A stretch of 36,124 nt of DNA from Acidimicrobiales bacterium (GCA_029263195.1 JAJCXX010000025.1:95540-131663), one strand, 5' to 3'. Numbered from the stretch's first letter, positions 1 to 8,990 are shown. Numbers and translations are program-made. The notes: generated from the sequence alone by a model not told the origin.

Positions 1-128
1 TGGCCGCAAGGGGCGTCACGGTCCGCCCAGCCGACTGAGATCGAGGTCGACTTGCCGTTCACGGCCAGAGCCCTCGGCGCTCAGCTACCCTCTGCGCCGA
101 TGCCGGCCTATCCACAGCGCTCCTGACG

Positions 129-3125
129 ATGCGTCCCTTTCGTATCAACCCGCCCGACGTTGGTGGGGCCCTGCTCCGGGCTTCGGTGCAACGACGACTG
201 GTCGAGCGCTTCGACAAGAGGGTGCTGGTTCTGCGTGCTCCGGCCGGGTTCGGGAAGACGACTTCTCTGTCGCAAGCCTTTGCCCAGAATCAACTGGTCA
301 GGCGCGGGGTCGACCTCTGGATGACCTGCGAGTCCGGAGACAAGGACATGGGCCACCTACTCGACGGCCTGGCCCGATCGATCGGTATGGAGACGGCGAC
401 CGTGGCTGACGTTGTTGCCAAGGTGGCGTCATACTCGCCGGCCCATGTCTGTCTGGTCTTCGACGATGTTCACGAGATTCCCCACGAGAGTGAAGGGGCG
501 GGTGTCATCCTTCGCTTGATCGAGGACCTCCCGACCAACGGAAGCGTCCTGCTGGCAACACGCCACGATCCACCGGTGCCTCTCGCTCGGCTCGATGCCC
601 AGGGGCAGGTTGGTTGGATCGATTCCGCCGACTTGACCTTCGACGACTCCGAGGTGTCACGGCTGGCCGATGCCGCCGGCGTCGATCCCCGTGAGTTGCA
701 GCGATTCGGAGGTTGGCCGGCCCTGCTGGCATTGGCTTCCCGTACACGAGACGTGTCTGACTTCATTCATGAGGAGGTGTTGTCGTGGTTGACCACCGAT
801 CAGAGGATTGCTCTGGAGGCGACCGTGGCTCTCGGAGCAGTCGATCAGCGCCTTCTGCATCACCTGGCGGGGGTGGATCCTGCTGTGCTCGCAGATTTGC
901 CACTGGTGCACCAGACCGACGGCTGGTTTGTACCCCACGAGCTCTGGGTAGAGGCCGTGACGGCGCTAGTCCCAGCGGAGCGACTTCTCGAGGCCCAAGC
1001 AGCCGGGATCGAGTTTCTGCTGGCCGAAGGGGAAACGAGCAGGGCCATCGATGCCTGTCTCACGGCCGGCGACCCCGATCGACTGGAGTTGGCGGTTCGA
1101 GCCGCCATATCGAAACGTCTGGCGTCCCCCATCTCCGAGGTGAGGCGCTGGCTGGTCGAGATTCGCCGTGCTGATCGTCACGGGCCTTCGATCGATCATC
1201 TGGCGGGTTTGCTCGCCCAGTACGACGACCCGACCTCAATACAGACCCGGTCGCTGTTCTCGAAGGCAGTTGAAGGCTTCCGCGATCTGGGTGACCATGA
1301 CGCTGAGATCGCCTCCCTCGTGGAGGTCGGCTACTGGTACCACATTCAGCGCGACGTCGAAGGTCTCTTTGGAGTGGCCACCAGAACGGTCGAGCTGGCA
1401 GCTCAGGGGGTCGATAGCGCTGTCTCCTACGCGGCGATCAGCGAGGCTTTTGTCGCATTGATCAGCGGCGACCCTTCGGCTGCGCTCACGGCAGTTCGTC
1501 GCGTTCGGCCCGAGGATGTCACTCCCGGGTTCGGAGCGATGGCCGACTGGGTTCACGCCCAGGCCTTGGAACTCTCGGGATACCGATCGATCGATCAGGC
1601 CGACGCGTGCGGTGCGCATGGAGCTTCGACTGGCGCTTTCGGAATGCTCGGGTATTCATCCCGATGGAGGAACGGCGATATAGAGGAATTGATCGACGGC
1701 TGGACATGGCGTTCGGAACCGGTCGACCCGAGGGACGTATTTCTTCGAAGTGTGTGGCTCGGAATCACCGATGCTGCTTGTGGCGATCTGCGCGGGGCAC
1801 AGGGGCACCTCGACGCGGTTCGTGGTATGACCGGCGGCGCCGAACAGATCGACATATCGCTGGGGCTGCTCGAAGCAGCGATCGCCGGCGAGGTCGGTGA
1901 TCTTGATCGTCGCCGGAACCTTATGGCGGATCTGCTTGAACGCTGTCCGCCCCGCGATACCAATCGAATCAGTTACAACGGAGCGGGGGGCATGATCACA
2001 AGAGAGTTTCCCGAGTGGATCCCTTACTTCGATTTCCCCGACTCCGGCCCGCTCAAGCGTCGTGATCTCGAGTTGGGCGCCGCTCTGAGGGCTCTCGACC
2101 AAGGATCGCTCGACGGAATCGCCTCAGCGCCATGGCCCCACAATCACGGCGGCTTGATCACGGCACTGTTGCTGCGGGGCGCAGCCGAATTCGTGTCCGG
2201 TGCTTGGGCTGTCGAACGACCAGAGTCCCGAGAAGCTGCAGCATGGATGGCGAGGGTGATAGGGGCCCCGGCTCGTCTGATGTTCAGGGAAATGACCGCC
2301 CACGAGAACTCGCAGGTGGCCGCGGCCGCCCGGGAGATTGTTGCCGGCATTCCCGTCCCACCTCGACACCGCATCGTGATCAGCGTGCTCGGGCCCGCCT
2401 CGATCGTGATTGATGGCAGACCAATCTCAGACCCCAACTGGCGACGTGAGCGAGTGCGTTCTCTGCTTGGCTATCTGACCCTGCGCTACAGGACGACGCG
2501 AGAGGCCGCGATCGCCGCTCTGTGGCCCGATGCCGACGAGTCGGCAGGCAGGCGAAACCTGCGATCCACTCTGAATCTGCTTCATGGAGTTCTGGAACCC
2601 GGGCGAACGGCGGGAGAGGCGCCATTCTTCATTCGATCCGACGGCCCTGCGCTGGAACTCTGTGTCGGAGAGCACTTGATGATCGACTCATGGAGCTTCG
2701 AACAATTGCTCAACGATGCCGAACGTCTGGAGAGTGCCGGGGTTCCCGAGGTCGCCCTGGAGTCGCTGCTTTCAGCGCTGGAGCTCTATCGCGGTGATTT
2801 CCTGGCCGACGCCGCATACGACGACTGGTCGGCAGGCGAACGTGATCGGATTCGCTCGCGGTTTGTTCGAGGGTCGGTACGAGCGGCCGAGCTCCTGCTG
2901 GCATTCGATCGGGTCGACGAGTCTTTGTTGGTGGCCGGGCGGACCCTCGAGGCCGAGCCGTGGTCTGAAGCAGCCCATCGCGTGGTGATCGCCTCACACC
3001 TCGAACGAGGAGACCACCCGGCAGCGCGGCGGGCGATGGAGAAGTGTCGCACAGCTCTCGACGACATCGGCGGGCCGGTCGAAGAGCTGACATTGATGCT
3101 CGATCGACGTCTGGGCGACACCTAG
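129..3125 (+). CDS. Large NTPase-TPR-BTAD transcriptional regulator
   Basis: A 998-aa signal-integrating transcription factor of the MalT/SARP-like type. Residues 37-45 carry a Walker A loop (APAGFGKTT) and 107-116 a Walker B strand (VCLVFDDVHE), so the N-terminal third is a STAND-type NTPase. The middle, about 300-740, is Ala/Leu-rich and helical like the TPR-like repeats of MalT. From about residue 746 there is an OmpR-type winged helix (start ISVLGPASIVIDG, then WRRERVRSLLGYL), followed by a bacterial transcriptional activation domain to the end (LYRGDFLADAAYDDW). AfsR/SARP proteins carry this DNA-binding pair at the N-terminus; here it is C-terminal. The gene stands alone on its strand and meets the next gene tail to tail, with both stops sharing one CTAG. 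Target genes cannot be read from the sequence; the lipoprotein/membrane-protein pair downstream is only a neighbour. Start ATG chosen as the first in frame. Confidence 0.88.
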   Translation: MRPFRINPPDVGGALLRASVQRRLVERFDKRVLVLRAPAGFGKTTSLSQAFAQNQLVRRGVDLWMTCESGDKDMGHLLDGLARSIGMETATVADVVAKVASYSPAHVCLVFDDVHEIPHESEGAGVILRLIEDLPTNGSVLLATRHDPPVPLARLDAQGQVGWIDSADLTFDDSEVSRLADAAGVDPRELQRFGGWPALLALASRTRDVSDFIHEEVLSWLTTDQRIALEATVALGAVDQRLLHHLAGVDPAVLADLPLVHQTDGWFVPHELWVEAVTALVPAERLLEAQAAGIEFLLAEGETSRAIDACLTAGDPDRLELAVRAAISKRLASPISEVRRWLVEIRRADRHGPSIDHLAGLLAQYDDPTSIQTRSLFSKAVEGFRDLGDHDAEIASLVEVGYWYHIQRDVEGLFGVATRTVELAAQGVDSAVSYAAISEAFVALISGDPSAALTAVRRVRPEDVTPGFGAMADWVHAQALELSGYRSIDQADACGAHGASTGAFGMLGYSSRWRNGDIEELIDGWTWRSEPVDPRDVFLRSVWLGITDAACGDLRGAQGHLDAVRGMTGGAEQIDISLGLLEAAIAGEVGDLDRRRNLMADLLERCPPRDTNRISYNGAGGMITREFPEWIPYFDFPDSGPLKRRDLELGAALRALDQGSLDGIASAPWPHNHGGLITALLLRGAAEFVSGAWAVERPESREAAAWMARVIGAPARLMFREMTAHENSQVAAAAREIVAGIPVPPRHRIVISVLGPASIVIDGRPISDPNWRRERVRSLLGYLTLRYRTTREAAIAALWPDADESAGRRNLRSTLNLLHGVLEPGRTAGEAPFFIRSDGPALELCVGEHLMIDSWSFEQLLNDAERLESAGVPEVALESLLSALELYRGDFLADAAYDDWSAGERDRIRSRFVRGSVRAAELLLAFDRVDESLLVAGRTLEAEPWSEAAHRVVIASHLERGDHPAARRAMEKCRTALDDIGGPVEELTLMLDRRLGDT

Positions 3126-3883
3126 ACGGTTGCCGCTGCCAGCTCGGCAGCGGTGGCCCTACCCACGGTCCTCACCACTACCGCGGCCAGCGAGCCGTCG
3201 GGATTGAGCTGAACCATGCCCGGTGCGTCGGAGAAGATCACAAACGGCGCTTGGTAGGAGACTCCACCGAAGGCGATCGTGACGTAGTCCTGGTCGGCCG
3301 CTAGCGGAACAACGTAGGTGTATCCATCGACTGGTTCGTCGAGGATCTCGGTGTCTTCGGGCTCCAGGAACTGTCCGGTCTCGTGATTGAATCCTGAGCA
3401 ATTCGAGACGAGTCCATCTGAGCCCTGATACAGATCACAGAAGACGTCAATGCCCTGTTCAGCGTCGTTGATCTCGACTCTGAGCCCTCCGTTGTCCATG
3501 GCCGGGAACTGAACGGCAATGCCTCCATCGATCGACCAGACGTTCACCGATTCCAAGTGGTTGACTGTCTCAAGAGGATCAGTGCTGCCAATCGGGTCGG
3601 GCGAGAGTGGCAGGGCCACAGTTGCCGTGGCGGTCACCTCGGCCGGTGGATCAGCTATTGCTTCAGTGTCCGGCGAGTCGTCGACAGCGTTGTCCGTCGT
3701 CTCGGCCGAGACGTCGGGCTGCTCGACGGTGTCGGCGGCTTGGTCCTTCACCTCGTTCGTCGGTGCTGGTGTGGATGGAGTGTCGGTGGCGGTCGTGGCG
3801 GCCCCCGAGCAGGCGCTGGCTACAAGAGCGAAGAGCACCACGGCCACAAGCCGACGGATGTGTGTGGAACGGCTGCGGGTCAT
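3122..3883 (-). CDS. Putative lipoprotein of unknown function
   Basis: A 253-aa secreted lipoprotein. It has a basic N-terminus, a hydrophobic stretch (LVAVVLFALV) and a lipobox VASAC with the acylated cysteine at residue 25. A Thr/Pro/Asp/Glu-rich linker to about residue 85 follows, then a beta-rich domain with two cysteines (DVFCD and VSNCSG) that could form a disulfide. I recognise no family. A GTG start 27 nt upstream is possible, but the ATG is preceded by AGGAGA at a 7-nt spacing and gives a normal signal peptide, so I prefer it. It lies 23 nt after the stop of the 865-aa membrane protein on the same strand, so the two are probably co-transcribed. The linker suggests a domain held away from the membrane surface. 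Function unknown. Confidence 0.85.
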   Translation of the reverse strand: MTRSRSTHIRRLVAVVLFALVASACSGAATTATDTPSTPAPTNEVKDQAADTVEQPDVSAETTDNAVDDSPDTEAIADPPAEVTATATVALPLSPDPIGSTDPLETVNHLESVNVWSIDGGIAVQFPAMDNGGLRVEINDAEQGIDVFCDLYQGSDGLVSNCSGFNHETGQFLEPEDTEILDEPVDGYTYVVPLAADQDYVTIAFGGVSYQAPFVIFSDAPGMVQLNPDGSLAAVVVRTVGRATAAELAAATV

Positions 3884-3906
3884 TGGTTGGTCTCCTGTGG
3901 AATGGT

Positions 3907-6504
3907 TCACGTGGTTCGCCAGGGCTTCGGCTGGCCGATCTGGTCCGCTCCGGTTGATCCGCTGCCGGTCTTGATCTGGAAGCCAGGGTGCTTCACACCC
4001 TTCGCGCTGGATCCGAGCGGCTCAACGAATCCATCGGCCCCGGCCGGTGGGTCGTTCGGTGCCAGGCGGGGGGCGAGCCGGGAAAGACCAGTACCGAGTC
4101 GTGTGCGGGCCGGCGCTCCAATGCTCAGGGTCACTCCCACCGGATGGCCGTCCACCGTCCCGTTGGCCACCACCACAAGTTCGTGATTGGCCGTTGAATC
4201 GACCTGGAGAGAATTGTCTATGACGCTCTCGATTGTGTTCTCGTGATCGGTCAGCAGAGTTGCCGTCGCCAGGAGGTCGGTTGTGATGACCGCATCAAGC
4301 TCGAGTTTGCTCCGAAGATGGTTGTCGCTATCGCGTTCCTCGATCCACATGTGCCGGTCGAGCAGGTGATTGGTGCCGGACTTGAGAGCTATCGATGCCT
4401 TTCCCAGCTTCACCGGGCCCAATGCCAGTTCGATCTCGGGCCCGCCGAATTCGACGAGCGAGCCACCGGTGCCCTTCACCAACTCAAGCGGCTTGGCTTG
4501 TTGAACTCGGTAGTCGATCCCTCCGTCACAGTTCACCCCGACCTCGCCGTCGACGCGTATCTCCGGGACCGTGGCGCACGTTGCCGCCAGGCCTGTCAGG
4601 ACGGCCTTACCGGGCGCATAGAGGTTGCCCTTGTGATCGAAGGCACCGCCAGTCCGATGCATCCGGCAATCTGCTGTTACGTGCACGTGGAGGCTCGACT
4701 GGGCGGAGGACGCGTAGTCGTGGCTCTCCACCGTGCCCCTCGGATCGAAACGGATCGCCACGGTGGTCTTCTCGACGATGCTGATAGTCGCTGCAGTGGT
4801 GACCTTTCCCTTCTTGCGCTCCGACAGGGAACCGTCCGGCGAGGAGGATCTCTTGCTCCTGCCGGGCTCACGATCCGCGACATCGGACAGCAGCTTGGTG
4901 TTGAGATTTGAGCCGGAGATGATGGTGTCCCGGGTTGTGGTGTGGATGCTCCAGGAGTCCCCCCAACGGTCCTCGGTCTTGTCGGTAACCGGGTCGTATC
5001 CTGCCGGTCGGAAACCCATGGCGTACACGCGCTGGCTCTGGCTCTTCTTGGTCTCCCTCTTGGCGGGATCCTTCACGGTTCCCTCGTCGATTCTCGATGC
5101 GACGGCGATGATGTAGTCCCCGAGGTGGCGGGCGCCCTTCGCCGGAACCCGCACCGGGACTCGGCCGGTCGAGCTCTCGAAGTAGACACCGAAGTCGGCG
5201 CGGGAGGGCTCTTCTTCCGGTGGTGTCGAGTGAAGGTCCTCACCGGTGTGGATCTTGGTGCCGCCTCCGCCGGGGCCGCCTCCACCGGTGCGGGTGCCGC
5301 CTCCGGTCGTACCACCGCGGGTTCTCGTTCGCCTCGCCCACACGAACACGAGGATCGCTATGACCAATACGAAGATAAGCGGCAACCACGGGAAACTTCC
5401 GGAGCCGGAGTCGGTGGGGGCAGGATTCGTTGCGGGCGCCGCGCTGGTCGGAGCAGGTGATGGTGGGGCGGTTGACGGAGCCGCGGTCGAAGGCGGGACG
5501 CTGGCCGGGGCTGGAGGTTCACCGCCGCCGATCTCGATCACGGTGGGGTCGGTCTGGTCGAGGTCGTCGGAGCCTCGTGGGGTGTTCACGTCCGGGGCCG
5601 TGTCGACACCGGAACGATTCGACTCGTTCTGGCCGAAACTGCCATCGTGGATGTGGGCGGCCACGGCGAAGTAGACCAGCGCGAACAGGGTGTTTTCGAG
5701 AATGACGTCGGCACTGCTCTGGGCAATCGCGATCGCGGTCCCACCGAATGCGGCACCGCCCGACGCGGATGCCATCTCGAATGGCACTCCCGATTCATCG
5801 GCCGGGAGTGCCAGGATCAACATGGAGCCCGATATGAGCGCGAATGCGTTCGAAGGAAGGGCCTGGAATGCGGTATCGGTGATCTGCAGCTGCCAGTCGA
5901 CCCCGGGGGATCGGGTCAACTGGGGCCAGCGGTTGGTTCCCTGAAACGTGTCCCACGCGAACGGGTCCTGGGCGACCCACGGCAGATCGGATGCACCCAT
6001 GTCGTAATAGGGGAAGGCATATGACCAGGTGAGATCGCCGCCATCTTCCGGTACCGGGCCGGCGAGCTCCATCCACAACAGCCAGTGATCCACCGACGGA
6101 TCGGGGCTCCCCGCACAGACCCAAGTGCCGTCGTCGGTGGTTGATCCGCAGGGAACGGTCCCGTCCGTGCCCGGCGACATTGCTCGCACTCCTAGCCCGC
6201 CGCGGTCGATGATGTCGACATAGCCGTCGGTGATGGTCGCCGGCACCGAGCCAGGGACGGCGAACCGGAACGTGTCGCCGACGCCGTCGACAGTGCCTCC
6301 GGCGAGCACGGCTTCAGCGGAAGCCCTTTCGAGACCGAGTGCTGTGAGGGCATCGATGCCATCGCTCGAGACCGAGTCTTCCTGTTGGAGGACCGGAGCG
6401 GCCGACTCAGGGACGGCCCCCGAGGCCCCGGCCACCGCTGTGGTGGCCACCAGCACCGCCCACGCGGTCACGCTCCACCCCAACCACCCACTGATTCGAT
6501 GCAC
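3907..6504 (-). CDS. Large single-span membrane protein, unknown family
   Basis: An 865-aa protein that I do not recognise. From the chosen start it shows a signal sequence (WSVTAWAVLVATTAVAGASG), then an extracytoplasmic part of about 300 residues with two close cysteines (VPCG...WVCAG) and several hydrophobic patches. A Pro/Ala/Ser/Thr-rich stalk (about 329-367), a strong transmembrane helix (about 371-390, WLPLIFVLVIAILVFVWA) and a basic stop-transfer segment (RRTRTR) follow. Then come a Gly-rich linker and a C-terminal part of about 450 residues, rich in beta-type sequence and presumably cytoplasmic. The GTG start is preceded by GGAGGAG at 6 nt; an upstream ATG 45 nt away would spoil the signal peptide. 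It heads a probable two-gene operon with the lipoprotein. The layout resembles a receptor or surface-anchoring protein, but that is inference. Confidence 0.82.
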   Translation of the reverse strand: MHRISGWLGWSVTAWAVLVATTAVAGASGAVPESAAPVLQQEDSVSSDGIDALTALGLERASAEAVLAGGTVDGVGDTFRFAVPGSVPATITDGYVDIIDRGGLGVRAMSPGTDGTVPCGSTTDDGTWVCAGSPDPSVDHWLLWMELAGPVPEDGGDLTWSYAFPYYDMGASDLPWVAQDPFAWDTFQGTNRWPQLTRSPGVDWQLQITDTAFQALPSNAFALISGSMLILALPADESGVPFEMASASGGAAFGGTAIAIAQSSADVILENTLFALVYFAVAAHIHDGSFGQNESNRSGVDTAPDVNTPRGSDDLDQTDPTVIEIGGGEPPAPASVPPSTAAPSTAPPSPAPTSAAPATNPAPTDSGSGSFPWLPLIFVLVIAILVFVWARRTRTRGGTTGGGTRTGGGGPGGGGTKIHTGEDLHSTPPEEEPSRADFGVYFESSTGRVPVRVPAKGARHLGDYIIAVASRIDEGTVKDPAKRETKKSQSQRVYAMGFRPAGYDPVTDKTEDRWGDSWSIHTTTRDTIISGSNLNTKLLSDVADREPGRSKRSSSPDGSLSERKKGKVTTAATISIVEKTTVAIRFDPRGTVESHDYASSAQSSLHVHVTADCRMHRTGGAFDHKGNLYAPGKAVLTGLAATCATVPEIRVDGEVGVNCDGGIDYRVQQAKPLELVKGTGGSLVEFGGPEIELALGPVKLGKASIALKSGTNHLLDRHMWIEERDSDNHLRSKLELDAVITTDLLATATLLTDHENTIESVIDNSLQVDSTANHELVVVANGTVDGHPVGVTLSIGAPARTRLGTGLSRLAPRLAPNDPPAGADGFVEPLGSSAKGVKHPGFQIKTGSGSTGADQIGQPKPWRTT

Positions 6505-6605
6505 TACCAACTCCTCCGGAGAGATCACCCGTTCACCTCGGATCTTCAACTCTGAGGATCGGCCGTCACCGAGACGTCATCGACGAGAACGAGCGATGCG
6601 TTCAT

Positions 6606-6623
6606 GCCGCTAACGTTGACGGC
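6606..6623 (+). promoter_or_regulatory. Leaderless-type promoter in an imperfect palindrome before cpn10
   Basis: A TAACGT box (6611-6616) sits 7 nt before the GTG start of the Cpn10 gene. It lies inside GCCGCTAACGTTGACGGC, which matches its own reverse complement at 14 of 18 positions. It may be a leaderless promoter with an overlapping operator. No -35 element is obvious. Confidence 0.45.
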
Positions 6624-6989
6624 GTGACGAGCACTGAGACACGAAACGGACAGGCCCCCGGACCCGAGGGCGACGACGGCATACCGGTAAAGATGCTCAA
6701 CGACCGCATTCTCGTTCGGCTCGGCGAAGCCGAAGGCGAACGCCGGTCCTCCGGCGGGATCCTCATCCCGGCAACCGCACAGGTCGGCAAACGCCTCGCT
6801 TGGGCTCAAGTGTTCGCGGTGGGGCCCAACGTGCGCAGCATTGAGTCCGGCGACAAGGTCCTGTTCAACCCAGAGGATCGCTACGAGGTCGAGGTGCGAG
6901 GAACCGACTACCTCATCTTGCGCGAGCGCGACATCCACGCTGTGGCAGCCGATCGTCTCGACGAGGGCTCCACGGGTCTCTACCTATAG
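6624..6989 (+). CDS. GroES/Cpn10-family co-chaperonin, solo
   Basis: A 121-aa GroES-like protein. After a 20-residue polar extension comes the Cpn10 fold: LNDRILVRL at the start, a mobile-loop-like segment followed by GGILIPATA, then VFAVGPN, GDKVLFNPEDRYEVEV and the end strand DYLILRERDI. GroES caps GroEL rings, but no groEL is adjacent, so this may be an extra co-chaperonin. The usual mobile-loop hydrophobic tripeptide reads ILI, so GroEL binding is plausible. The GTG start fits a leaderless transcript. An internal ATG before LNDR would remove the polar extension and cannot be excluded. The gene stands alone and converges on the amidase gene. Confidence 0.8.
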   Translation: MTSTETRNGQAPGPEGDDGIPVKMLNDRILVRLGEAEGERRSSGGILIPATAQVGKRLAWAQVFAVGPNVRSIESGDKVLFNPEDRYEVEVRGTDYLILRERDIHAVAADRLDEGSTGLYL

Positions 6990-7006
6990 CTTCCGACCCG
7001 CCTTGT

Positions 7007-8485
7007 TCAGGGGTGGACGGGTGAGCGACGGTCGGGCCAGCCGACCTCGGTCTCGAGCTGAGCTGCCACCGAGAGGAGCAGATCCTCACGACCGTACGCA
7101 GCAACGATCTGTACTCCGATGGGAAGCCCTTGGGTGCTCTGGGCCAAAGGCAAAGAGATGGCGGGCTGGCCAGTGGTGTTGAACGGGGCGGTGAACGCGG
7201 CGTAGGGAATGGATCTCTGAAGGCCTCGAACCGGATCGTCGGGTGTGCCGACGAGCTCGCCCAGCTTCGGGGCGGTCTTCATGCAAGTAGGCGTGATGAG
7301 TAGGTCATACCCGGACGACCACCATTCGGACATTCTTCGGCGATAGACCATCTGGGCTCCCTGGGCGCTGATCACCTCGGGTCCGGTCACCGAGTCACCG
7401 AACTGCGCCATGAACCAGGTCGCACTCTCGACATCATCGGGGGTCACCTCGCGCCCCAGCCACTGGCCGATTCTCACCAGGCTTGCCGCCGAGCCGACCC
7501 GCCACATGGCGCTGAAATCGTCGATTATCTGCTCATCTACAAGAACATCGGGATGTGACTCTTCGACCGTATGGCCAAACCCCTCGAGCAGGCGGGCGGC
7601 ATTTCGAACTGCAGCGGAGATTTCGGCATCGACTTCCATACCGGGCCGTGGAGAGTGGTCGAGGAATCCGATCGAGAGTGGTTCCGGGTCACGGCCGATC
7701 TGCCCGAGATAGGGCTGCCCGATCGGTGGGGCGATCACGCCGTCGCCCGGGAACGGGCGAGCGGTTGCGTCGAGAATGGCCGCAGAGTCGCGCACGGTGT
7801 GACACACGACATGCTGAACGGAGTTTCCCCATTCGTCCTGATCCGGTCCCATCGACACCCGCCCCCGGCTCGGCTTCAAGCCGACGAGCCCGCACATGGC
7901 GGCGGGAATGCGAATGGATCCTCCTCCGTCGCTGGCGTTGGCGGCGGGGATCATTCCGGATGCGACGGCCGCGGCGGCACCTCCCGATGATCCTCCCGGT
8001 CCACGGGTGAGGTCCCACGGATTGTGGGTGGCGCCGTAGGCCTCGGGCTCTGTGGTTGCCACCAACCCGAACTCGGGCGTGTTGGTGCGGCCACACATCA
8101 CGAAGCCGGCACCTCGGTAGGCCGTCACGATGTTGGCGTCGTGGCCACCGACGTGGCCGGCTCGCTTCAGTCCCTCGACCCCGAGATGGTAGGGGTCGCC
8201 CTTGCTCGCCGGCCAGAGGTCCTTGAGCAACATCGGGACACCTCGAAAGGGGCCGTCGGGGAGGTCGCCTGCGGCCAACTCCCGTGCCCGATCGAAGGTG
8301 GGATGGATGATGGCGTTGATCTTCGGATTGAGTGCCTCCATCCGTTCGATGGCGTCGTCGATGATCTCGGTGGGGTGGACCTCGCCATCACGAACGAGAG
8401 CGGCGAGTCCGACGGCGTCGTATCTCGCGAGCCCGGTTGGACCGGGATCTGGTCTCGTTGTGGGTCCGGAGTCTGTGTCTGCCAT
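7007..8485 (-). CDS. Amidase (amidase-signature family)
   Basis: A 492-aa hydrolase of the amidase-signature family, which cleaves amide bonds of carboxamides. The Ser-cisSer-Lys triad is visible: K88 in PMLLKDLWP, the cis-serine S166 in the Gly-Ser-rich signature [14 protein letters not shown], and the nucleophile S190 in [15 protein letters not shown]. The 24-residue spacing between the two serines is the family's usual one. The length is typical of free-standing amidases. It is not part of a gatCAB cluster and lacks GatA context, so the substrate is unknown; bacterial homologues act on aliphatic or aryl amides. The ATG start follows a TAGCGT box by 6 nt, which suggests a leaderless transcript divergent from the hisI-like gene. 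Confidence 0.9.
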   Translation of the reverse strand: MADTDSGPTTRPDPGPTGLARYDAVGLAALVRDGEVHPTEIIDDAIERMEALNPKINAIIHPTFDRARELAAGDLPDGPFRGVPMLLKDLWPASKGDPYHLGVEGLKRAGHVGGHDANIVTAYRGAGFVMCGRTNTPEFGLVATTEPEAYGATHNPWDLTRGPGGSSGGAAAAVASGMIPAANASDGGGSIRIPAAMCGLVGLKPSRGRVSMGPDQDEWGNSVQHVVCHTVRDSAAILDATARPFPGDGVIAPPIGQPYLGQIGRDPEPLSIGFLDHSPRPGMEVDAEISAAVRNAARLLEGFGHTVEESHPDVLVDEQIIDDFSAMWRVGSAASLVRIGQWLGREVTPDDVESATWFMAQFGDSVTGPEVISAQGAQMVYRRRMSEWWSSGYDLLITPTCMKTAPKLGELVGTPDDPVRGLQRSIPYAAFTAPFNTTGQPAISLPLAQSTQGLPIGVQIVAAYGREDLLLSVAAQLETEVGWPDRRSPVHP

Positions 8486-8491
8486 GGGGCG

Positions 8492-8497
8492 ACGCTA
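8492..8497 (-). promoter_or_regulatory. Leaderless-type -10 box for the amidase gene
   Basis: Reading the minus strand, TAGCGT stands 6 nt before the amidase ATG, the right place for transcription to begin at or next to the start codon. No Shine-Dalgarno sequence is present. Confidence 0.5.
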
Positions 8498-8567
8498 CAT
8501 GTCGCGCTAGGGGCGCACGAAGGGGGCGTCCGGTCGAATTCGTATTCGGTCGCTGCGGTGCAACCTC

Positions 8568-8573
8568 TAGGCT
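8568..8573 (+). promoter_or_regulatory. Leaderless-type -10 box for the hisI-like/trpE unit
   Basis: TAGGCT lies 7 nt before the ATG of the hisI-like gene, with TTCGGT 17 nt further upstream as a weak -35. The 95-bp divergent region holds no tandem-Trp leader peptide and no evident attenuator. Confidence 0.5.
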
Positions 8574-8580
8574 TCGTGGA

Positions 8581-8988
8581 ATGCACAATGCACTGGAAGA
8601 AGGCACAGACCTCACCCTCGATTTCGACAAGCTGGCCAAGGTCGGCCGTGCCGGACACCAGGTGGTTCCAGTGGTGCTGCAGGACGTCGACTCGAGCGAG
8701 GTGTTGTTCGTCGGATACGCCAACGACGAGGCGTTCCGAGCCACGCTGGACCTCGGATCGGCCGTACTCTACTCGACCTCGCGTGATGTTCTCTGGCACA
8801 AGGGAGCAAGCTCTGGCGATGTGCTCGATCTGGTCGAGATTCGAATCAACTGTGAGCAGAACAGCCTTCTCTACCTGGTTCGCAAGGCCGGCACCGGGGT
8901 GTGCCACACCCACGGCTCCGACGGCAACACCCGAGACACGTGCTACTACCGGGCAGTCGTCGACACCGACACGCTTCGATTCTCCTGA
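8581..8988 (+). CDS. HisI-like phosphoribosyl-AMP cyclohydrolase family protein, variant metal site
   Basis: A 135-aa protein of the HisI fold. HisI opens the purine ring of phosphoribosyl-AMP in histidine synthesis, using zinc held by three cysteines and magnesium held by the Asp residues of a DCDxD motif. Recognisable parts are VVPVVLQDVDSSEVLFVGY, YSTSRDVLWHKGASSGDVL and the zinc cysteines C91, C108 (VCHT) and C121 (TCYYR). The magnesium motif reads NCEQN at 90-94, so all three aspartates are replaced by Asn, Glu and Asn. The C108-C121 gap holds 12 residues, where common HisI proteins have about 6. No HisE domain is fused. The stop lies 2 nt before trpE, so the two are likely translated together. 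It may be the true HisI with different metal chemistry or a relative with another substrate. Confidence 0.78.
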   Translation: MHNALEEGTDLTLDFDKLAKVGRAGHQVVPVVLQDVDSSEVLFVGYANDEAFRATLDLGSAVLYSTSRDVLWHKGASSGDVLDLVEIRINCEQNSLLYLVRKAGTGVCHTHGSDGNTRDTCYYRAVVDTDTLRFS

Positions 8989-8990
8989 CG

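Noticed and set aside
1-128. Possible 3' end of an upstream gene
   Set aside because: One frame stops at 36-38 and another stays open to 126, but the pieces are too short to show homology; nothing can be assigned here.
4243-4911. 222-codon plus-strand frame opposite the large membrane protein
   Set aside because: No start signal or recognisable motif, and the opposite strand has a signal peptide, stalk and helix in a consistent reading.
6990-7040. Hairpin terminator between Cpn10 and amidase
   Set aside because: ACCCG and CGGGT could pair but the stem is broken and no T tract follows; most lies in the amidase coding end.
8486-8580. Tryptophan leader peptide or attenuator before the hisI-trpE unit
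   Set aside because: No short frame with adjacent Trp codons and no competing hairpins are present, and the transcript seems leaderless.
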